Assembly (NCBI GenBank): GCA_030450655.1
Contig: JAKDIE010000032.1
Coordinates: 1-9,519, forward strand
Length of the DNA stretch: 9,519 bases
Direction: 5' to 3'
Origin: Ruaniaceae bacterium
GTDB taxonomy: Bacteria > Actinomycetota > Actinomycetes > Actinomycetales > Actinomycetaceae
The notes below the pieces were generated by a model that worked only from the letters and a program-made list of their open reading frames with translations, was not told the DNA's origin and made no database searches. Positions 5,767-9,519 of the stretch are shown piece by piece; the stretch's first letter is position 1, and every line of letters starts with the position of its first letter. A program made the translations under genes and the position numbers.

Positions 5767-5781
5767 AACCCAAGTTGGGTT
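5767..5781. promoter_or_regulatory. 15-bp perfect palindrome AACCCAAgTTGGGTT
   Basis: Seven-base arms surround one central base, 76-90 nt upstream of the second antitoxin's start. It could be an operator. With so short a loop it is a poor RNA terminator. Confidence 0.4.
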
Positions 5782-5802
5782 TGCCCGCAGTTCGCATGTG
5801 AA

Positions 5803-5841
5803 CCTGTGGATAGGGGCTCGCGCTTGGCCGCTGTGGATGGC
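5803..5841. repeat. Paired TGTGGATAG element, copy 2
   Basis: This shares its first 20 nt exactly with copy 1 at 4784. It contains TGTGGATAG at 5805-5813 and TGTGGATGG at 5832-5840. The two boxes are 27 nt apart here and 25 nt apart in copy 1. Flanking sequence is unrelated between copies, so the element itself is the repeat. Confidence 0.65.
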
Positions 5842-5885
5842 GTTACCAGGATGCCGACATTGGGACGCGTGTTCGCCGCCAGAGA

Positions 5886-5943
5886 CCCGGAACTGCGACC
5901 ACCCTCCAGGCCACCCACCACCCAGGGTGGTCAGAGATCCGGG
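5886..5943. repeat. Inverted repeat A of the CCCGGAACTG-family
   Basis: The left arm CCCGGAACTGCGACCACCCT (5886-5905) and the reverse complement of the right arm (5924-5943) match at 17 of 20 positions. The loop is 18 nt. Confidence 0.7.
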
Positions 5944-5970
5944 GGTCTGGGCCGCCGTCGGGCAGAAAAG

Positions 5971-6028
5971 CCCGGAACTGCGACCACCCTGGGCCCTGGC
6001 CAGTCGCGAGGGTGGTCAAAGTTTCGGC
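5971..6028. repeat. Inverted repeat B of the CCCGGAACTG-family
   Basis: The left arm at 5971-5990 is identical to that of repeat A. The right arm (6009-6028) matches as reverse complement at 16 of 20, with AGGGTGGTC fully kept. The loop is again 18 nt but of different sequence, so arms and spacing are conserved rather than the loop. Confidence 0.7.
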
Positions 6029-6067
6029 GTCTCCGAGCCCGACGGCGATGCCCGACGGCGATCACAA

Positions 6068-6087
6068 CCCGGAACTGTGACCACCCT
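6068..6087. repeat. Solo left arm C of the CCCGGAACTG-family
   Basis: CCCGGAACTGTGACCACCCT differs from the A and B arms at one base. No AGGGTGGTC partner follows before the amidase stop (6142). This is a half element. Confidence 0.65.
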
Positions 6088-6141
6088 CCGGGCGCGCTGG
6101 GGACTGCGGGTGCAGACGACGGCAGTCGCGGCGCGGCCGGG

Positions 6142-7656
6142 TCAGTGCGCGCTCGGCGCGAAGAGTGGCCAGGGATCGGCCGCCTCGAGTTGGGCGGCAA
6201 GGGCGAGCAGGCGCGCGTCCTGCCCGATTGCCGTGCCACCCAGCATGACGCCGAACGGCAGGGTCACCCCGTCGACGTCGGCCCGATGCAATGGCACCGA
6301 GATCGACGGCGCACCCGTCATGTTCCACACGCTCGTCCAGGGGGTGAACCGCTTCTGCGCCTCGAAATCCGCGGAGGGATCGGCGAGCTGCAGATCCTCG
6401 GGGAAGGCGGGCGGCCCAGAAAGCGCGGGCGTGAGAATCGCGTCGAACCCGGCCCACGCGGCGGCGATCTGCCGCGAAAGCCCCTGCATCGCGGCCGTGG
6501 CGGCAGCGTAATCGACGGCGCTGAATCCGCGGCCCATCTCGCGCAGGTAGCGCGTGAGCGGCATGAGGTAATCCTCCACCTCCGGCGGGATCGGCACGCT
6601 CGCCGCCCCCACGGACCACAGCGGCATGAAGGACATCCAGTCGGCGCCGGTCATCGGCCGCGGCGCCGCGACCACCTCGTGCCCGAGCCGGCGCAGCACC
6701 TCGGAGGCGCGGGCCACGGCGTTGAGCGCCTCGGGGTGAATCTCGGCATCGTCGCAGTTGAGGGGCTCGGTCAGGACGCCGATCCGCAGGCCTGAGCCGT
6801 CCAGGTGCGTTGCGCTGGTGTTCAGCGAAGGGGCGCTGAGGCCCGCGGCACGATCGCCATCGGACACGGCAGCGACCAATGGTCGGCGATCGCGCTGGAG
6901 GGTGGCGGGGTCGTCGACTGCGGCAAGCAGGGAACCGGAGACGGGAGAGGGCGCGTCCCCCGGCCAGCGCGCGGAGAGCACATCGAGGAACGCGGCCGTG
7001 TCGCGGACCGTGCGCGTCAGCACCCCGTGGCTCACGAGGCCGATGCCCGGCACTCCCACTGGGCCATCCGAAACCAGCCCGCGCGAAGGCTTCATTCCCA
7101 CGATCCCACAGCACGCGGCCGGGATGCGGATCGAGCCGCCGCCGTCGGAACCGTGGGCCACCGGCACCACGCCCGAGGCGACCGCGAGCGCCGCCCCACC
7201 CGAGGAGCCGCCCGCCGTGCGGCGCGGATCCCACGGCGTGCGGGCGGGCGCACCGGTGGCAGGCTCGGTGTAGCAGGGCAGGCCGAACTCCGGCGTGGTG
7301 GTCTTGCCGATCATCAGGGTGCCGGCCTGGTCGAGGAGCGTGACGACGCCATCGTCCACCTCGGCCGTGTAGCCCGCCATCACCGCGCTGCCCGCTGCGA
7401 AAGCGAGGCCCTTGACCTGCGAGAGATCCTTCACCGGGCACGGGACCCCAGCGAACGGAGGCAGGTCCACTCCGGCCGCGGCGGCGTCGTCGACCTTCTT
7501 CGCCTGGGCCCGCGCGTGCTCGGGTGCGAGATGCACGAAGGCGCCGTCCACGGTGGCGACCCGCTCCAGCGTGGATTCGAGGATCTCGACGGCGGTCACC
7601 TCACGGCGGCGCACTGCGGCCACCAGTTCGAGTGCGCTCAGCTCATGCAGTTTCAC
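6142..7656 (-). CDS. Amidase-signature family amidohydrolase
   Basis: This 504-residue amidase-signature enzyme hydrolyses a C-N amide bond using a Ser-cisSer-Lys triad. The motifs are clear: Lys76 in CPVKDL, the cis-Ser at 151 in AGGSSGGAA, and the nucleophile Ser175 in GSDGGGSIRIPAACCG. The spacing (24 between the serines, 99 from Lys to the nucleophile) equals that of fatty acid amide hydrolase. It begins MKLHELSALELVAAVRRREV, a common start in this family. I prefer the GTG at 7656 because GAGGAGG lies 5 nt upstream; the ATG at 7680 has no usable site. A Ser/Asp/Arg-rich stretch at about 248-289 looks like a long insertion between motifs. There are no GatB/GatA partners nearby, so GatA is unlikely. 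The substrate is unknown. Confidence 0.92.
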   Translation of the reverse strand: MKLHELSALELVAAVRRREVTAVEILESTLERVATVDGAFVHLAPEHARAQAKKVDDAAAAGVDLPPFAGVPCPVKDLSQVKGLAFAAGSAVMAGYTAEVDDGVVTLLDQAGTLMIGKTTTPEFGLPCYTEPATGAPARTPWDPRRTAGGSSGGAALAVASGVVPVAHGSDGGGSIRIPAACCGIVGMKPSRGLVSDGPVGVPGIGLVSHGVLTRTVRDTAAFLDVLSARWPGDAPSPVSGSLLAAVDDPATLQRDRRPLVAAVSDGDRAAGLSAPSLNTSATHLDGSGLRIGVLTEPLNCDDAEIHPEALNAVARASEVLRRLGHEVVAAPRPMTGADWMSFMPLWSVGAASVPIPPEVEDYLMPLTRYLREMGRGFSAVDYAAATAAMQGLSRQIAAAWAGFDAILTPALSGPPAFPEDLQLADPSADFEAQKRFTPWTSVWNMTGAPSISVPLHRADVDGVTLPFGVMLGGTAIGQDARLLALAAQLEAADPWPLFAPSAH

Positions 7657-7661
7657 GTCTG

Positions 7662-7668
7662 CCTCCTC
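7662..7668 (-). promoter_or_regulatory. Ribosome binding site fixing the amidase start
   Basis: GAGGAGG lies 5 nt before the GTG at 7656, and inside the coding sequence if the ATG at 7680 were used. It supports the shorter protein. Confidence 0.7.
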
Positions 7669-7859
7669 AGCAGTCGACATGCCTCAAGTCTCTCGCCCCC
7701 ATCCCACTCCTTCAATAGGTCTGCCATCTGGCCCGTCGTTGAGGGTCGTGGCCCGATCCGCACACCAGAGCGCATAGCCCGCATCGCGCGGCACGATTCG
7801 GAGGCGCGGGGAGTGGGTCACGTCTTGGCAACCCGCATCACTCGGACGTCGGAGCGCGC

Positions 7860-8429
7860 TCAGTCCCCGGCGCTAAGCCTTCCGCGGAGCCCATCTCGAA
7901 CGCGCGGCCACTCATCCGCGAGGATCGAGAAGTACGCAGTATCGGCGAGATTCCCCACCGGGTCTATGCGATGGTGCCGCAGCGTCCCCTCGTAGGCGGC
8001 CCCGAGGCGCTCGATCGCCCGCGCAGAGCGCTCGTTGCGGGAATCGCACCGAAACGCGACCCGGCCCACGCCGAGAGTCTCGAACGCGTGCCCGAGCAGG
8101 AGCAGCTTCGTGGCTGGGTTCACGAGCGTGCCCCAGTGCTCGCGCAGGTAGAACGTGTGACCGATCTCGAGGCGGTGCGGCGCGATGTCGTAGAAGGCCG
8201 TGGACCCGGCCAGAGCCCCCGAAATCTGGTCGACGACGACGAAAAACAGTGCATCAGGGATCTCCAGTCTGTGCACGAATAGCTCGGCGAGTTCATCTGC
8301 GGAGCCGGGCAGCGGCGTCGCCATACCGGACCACAGCGCGGCATCGATCCCGCCGAAGAGTTCCGCGGCGTCGCGGGGCACAAGAGGGCGAAGTATCAGG
8401 CCGTGCCCTGTCAATGTCACCGGTTCCAC
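7860..8429 (-). CDS. GNAT family N-acetyltransferase, RimJ/RimL type
   Basis: This 189-residue acetyl-CoA-dependent N-acetyltransferase resembles RimJ/RimL. It starts MEPVTLTGHGLILRPLVPRD, the usual first strand. The core includes LEIGHTFYLREHWGT, then NPATKLLLLGHAFETLGVGRVAF and the hallmark CDSRNERSARAIERLGAAYEGTLR, where the acetyl-CoA-binding and late-strand elements lie. It ends with the common TAYFSILADEWPRV. The substrate may be a protein N-terminus, amino acid or antibiotic and cannot be read. The GTG at 8429 is fixed by AAGGAGG at 8435-8441. The frame stays open to 8639, but that part is a tandem repeat with no ribosome binding site. The two short palindromes at its stop (7841-7854, 7852-7861) have no T-run. 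Confidence 0.92.
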   Translation of the reverse strand: MEPVTLTGHGLILRPLVPRDAAELFGGIDAALWSGMATPLPGSADELAELFVHRLEIPDALFFVVVDQISGALAGSTAFYDIAPHRLEIGHTFYLREHWGTLVNPATKLLLLGHAFETLGVGRVAFRCDSRNERSARAIERLGAAYEGTLRHHRIDPVGNLADTAYFSILADEWPRVRDGLRGRLSAGD

Positions 8430-8434
8430 TAGCG

Positions 8435-8441
8435 CCTCCTT
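8435..8441 (-). promoter_or_regulatory. Ribosome binding site fixing the acetyltransferase start
   Basis: AAGGAGG is 5 nt before the GTG at 8429. It excludes the 70-residue upstream extension that crosses the 27-bp repeats. Confidence 0.8.
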
Positions 8442-8482
8442 CGCACGAGCCCAAGGATCCAGTATCCCTCGCGCCGGCTCGT

Positions 8483-8536
8483 CGTTCCGGGGTGATCCAC
8501 GCGGCTCCTCGTTCCGGGGTGATCCACGCGGCTCCT
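8483..8536. repeat. Tandem 27-bp repeat, two identical copies
   Basis: Copies at 8483-8509 and 8510-8536 are identical, each beginning CGTTCCGGGGTGATCC. They lie in the divergent gap between the acetyltransferase and the MT0933-like gene. The 27-bp unit is a multiple of three, which keeps frames open across it. I see no coding reason for it. Confidence 0.8.
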
Positions 8537-8674
8537 CGGCACCTGCTCGGGGTGGGCACTGCGCCCGGGCACGCGTGACGCGACGGCCCCGTGTGAGACG
8601 GCCCCAAATAGTCGTGCAATTCTCTGCGGGAGGGTGCACACTGGTGGTAGCCGGCTACGCCGGGTCGCCCAGCG

Positions 8675-8682
8675 AAAGGAGG
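8675..8682 (+). promoter_or_regulatory. Ribosome binding site fixing the MT0933-like start
   Basis: AAAGGAGG lies 5 nt before the GTG at 8688. It rules out the in-frame ATG at 8634. Confidence 0.85.
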
Positions 8683-8687
8683 TTCAC

Positions 8688-8924
8688 GTGCCAGTTGATG
8701 ATCTCGTGAACAAGGGTAAGGACGCTCTCGAGGCCAACAAGGACAAGGTCGACGAACTCGTACAGAAGGGCAAGGACGCTTTGGCGAACGCCCAGACTGA
8801 AGCGGGTAGCGATGACCTCCTTGACAAGGCAGCCGCTTTCGCGAACAAGGTGACCGGTGACAAGTTTGCCGACAAGGTGAATGACGCCCGCGACGCCATC
8901 GACGAGAAGATCGGTGACGAGTAA
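8688..8924 (+). CDS. Small MT0933-like helical protein (antitoxin-annotated family)
   Basis: This 78-residue, highly charged Lys/Asp/Ala-rich protein has no signal peptide or membrane segment. The C-terminal half, DLLDKAAAFANKVTGDKFAD then VNDARDAIDEKIGD, follows the MT0933/Rv0909 family pattern of Asp-Lys-hydrophobic helices around a (T)GxK(F/Y)xDK centre. That family is often labelled antitoxin, but the role is poorly supported in general. The N-terminal half is an internal duplication with an 18-residue period: VDDLVNKGKDALEAN at 3-17 and VDELVQKGKDALANA at 21-35. The GTG start is fixed by its ribosome binding site. No partner toxin gene is adjacent; the next gene is a peptidase 253 nt on. 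A stress-related or LEA-like helical role is an alternative. Confidence 0.7.
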   Translation: MPVDDLVNKGKDALEANKDKVDELVQKGKDALANAQTEAGSDDLLDKAAAFANKVTGDKFADKVNDARDAIDEKIGDE

Positions 8925-8981
8925 CGCGTAGCCGTTACCCACACACGAGCGGACCGCCGCCCCACATCAAAAGATGGGGCG
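8921..8981 (+). terminator. Two hairpins after the MT0933-like gene, probable terminator
   Basis: GTAACG-N6-CGTTAC (8921-8938) overlaps the stop codon. A second, stronger stem CGCCCC(AC)ATC-AAAA-GATGGGGCG (8958-8981) has nine pairs, a two-base bulge and a tetraloop. The sequence after it is G-rich with only a weak TTTGT, so termination without a U-tract is assumed. Confidence 0.5.
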
Positions 8982-9089
8982 CCGGGTAAGGGTTTGTGAT
9001 AGGAATAAGGGCACTGCTCGCGCGGCTCACGCCCTCAGCGGCAAAAAACGTCATCTCGATGCCTCCAGGGGGCGGAAAGGCCCTGAATT

Positions 9090-9119
9090 GCGATCGAGAC
9101 GTACTTTTTAGCCGATCGC
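9090..9119. repeat. Inverted repeat GCGATCG-N16-CGATCGC upstream of the peptidase
   Basis: Perfect 7-bp arms lie 59-88 nt before the peptidase start. The spacer includes a T5 run. It could be an operator. GATCG words are frequent in this DNA, so chance is a real alternative. Confidence 0.3.
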
Positions 9120-9177
9120 GACGGCTGACTACCGAGATCATTGGGCGAACCGGTGCCGGAAGTGATGGGATTGAACT

Positions 9178-9519
9178 GTGACTGACGAGAATCGTAGCGA
9201 CGCACCTTCCGCCAACGCCGTGCCGAACGATCCCCAAGCCTGGCTCGAGGAGATTGAGGGCGCGGAGCAGCTTGCCTGGGTTCGAGCACGCAACGCAGAA
9301 TCCGCAGCGAGCCTCGCGGACACGGAACGATTCGCGCGGATCGAATCGGAGATTCTCGAGGTGTTGACCTCGCAAGACAAGATCCCGGCCGTCTCGCAAC
9401 GCGGCGAGCGTCTCTACAACTTCTGGACCGATAGCGATCACGAGCGTGGCCTGTGGCGCCGCACCACGTGGGACTCCTACCGCACGGACAGCCCCGAGTG
9501 GGAGATCCTCCTCGACCTC
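9178..9519 (+). CDS. Prolyl oligopeptidase family serine peptidase (S9A), N-terminal part
   Basis: The first 114 codons of an S9A-family peptidase are present and run off the window. The family hallmark is clear: DPQAWLEEIEGAEQLAWVRARN (about residues 19-40), the segment that precedes the seven-bladed propeller. Then DKIPAVSQRGERLYNFWTD (about 67-85) and HERGLWRRTTWDSYRTDSPEWEILLDL, the start of the first propeller blade, follow. Such enzymes cleave short peptides after proline or, in oligopeptidase B relatives, after basic residues; the PQAWLE and RGLWRRTT wording fits the prolyl oligopeptidase side. The catalytic Ser/Asp/His lie outside. The GTG at 9178 is chosen because it begins 18 residues before the domain. 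The ribosome binding site is weak (GGGA, 7 nt upstream). No signal peptide is visible, so it is probably cytosolic. Confidence 0.9.
   Translation, partial: MTDENRSDAPSANAVPNDPQAWLEEIEGAEQLAWVRARNAESAASLADTERFARIESEILEVLTSQDKIPAVSQRGERLYNFWTDSDHERGLWRRTTWDSYRTDSPEWEILLDL

Larger units (their letters stand above)
5692..6141. other. 450-nt repeat-rich gap without genes
   Basis: This stretch lies upstream of the second toxin-antitoxin operon and downstream of the amidase. It contains the phased boxes, the palindrome, the second TGTGGATAG element and the 20-mer inverted repeats. The open frames crossing it run antisense into the amidase and translate to Pro/Arg-rich sequence built from the repeats, so I read them as non-coding. 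Confidence 0.65.

Noticed and set aside
5886..6087. CRISPR array
   Set aside because: The repeats are inverted pairs with fixed 18-nt loops and a solo arm, not evenly spaced direct repeats with 30-40-nt spacers, and no cas gene is present.
7681..7859. RNA gene or small gene between the amidase and the acetyltransferase
   Set aside because: I tested the stretch by eye for a tRNA-like fold and for a start with a ribosome binding site and found neither.
5557..7995. Long plus-strand open frames (5557-6795 and 6805-7995) across and beside the amidase gene
   Set aside because: They are antisense to a gene with complete catalytic motifs, translate to Arg/Pro/Gly-rich sequence without domains, and are typical G/C-bias shadows.
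8430..8639. N-terminal extension of the acetyltransferase to the ATG at 8639
   Set aside because: The added residues come from the 27-bp tandem repeat, and AAGGAGG precedes the GTG at 8429 where the acetyltransferase fold begins.

Overview
The window is high-GC DNA from an actinobacterium. The reasons are strong G/C bias at third codon positions, frequent GTG starts with AAGGAGG-type ribosome binding sites, a HAIR (HspR) operator in front of clpB, and an MT0933-like small protein, a family typical of Actinomycetota. No species can be named from the sequence alone.

Layout. At the left edge the start of clpB runs leftward (492 to beyond 1) with a near-perfect HAIR element upstream. Divergent to it is a DEAD-box RNA helicase (740-2086, +). 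Then comes a 304-nt convergent gap (2087-2390) holding a nested hairpin and a threefold repeated 15-mer. Positions 2391-5691 are all on the minus strand: a vapBC locus with an AbrB-type antitoxin (2391-2995), a 62-bp imperfect hairpin and a DnaA-box-like site (3041-3116), an inositol-monophosphatase-family gene (3184-4017), a lipoprotein of unknown function (4084-4710), a degraded copy of the phosphatase 5' end (about 4876-4985), and a second toxin-antitoxin locus with a Phd/YefM-type antitoxin and PIN toxin (4998-5691). From 5692 to 6141 there is no gene but several repeats: four phased GTGGCAC-like boxes, a 15-bp palindrome, the second copy of a paired TGTGGATAG element, and two inverted repeats plus one solo arm of a 20-mer family. 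After this come an amidase-signature enzyme (6142-7656, -) and a RimJ/RimL-like GNAT acetyltransferase (7860-8429, -). On the plus strand there follow a 78-residue MT0933-like protein (8688-8924) and the first 114 residues of an S9A prolyl oligopeptidase (9178 to beyond 9519).

How the parts fit. The flanks look chromosomal and ordinary: a chaperone, a helicase, hydrolases and an acetyltransferase. The 2.4-6.1 kb stretch has an accessory character, with two different PIN-toxin modules on one strand bracketing a phosphatase and a lipoprotein, a duplicated gene fragment, and at least four families of short repeats. I see no transposase, integrase, CRISPR array, tRNA or rRNA. The most notable material is the non-coding repeat set and the two candidate operators at the toxin-antitoxin loci. 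I found no multi-gene system that I can call new from sequence alone.
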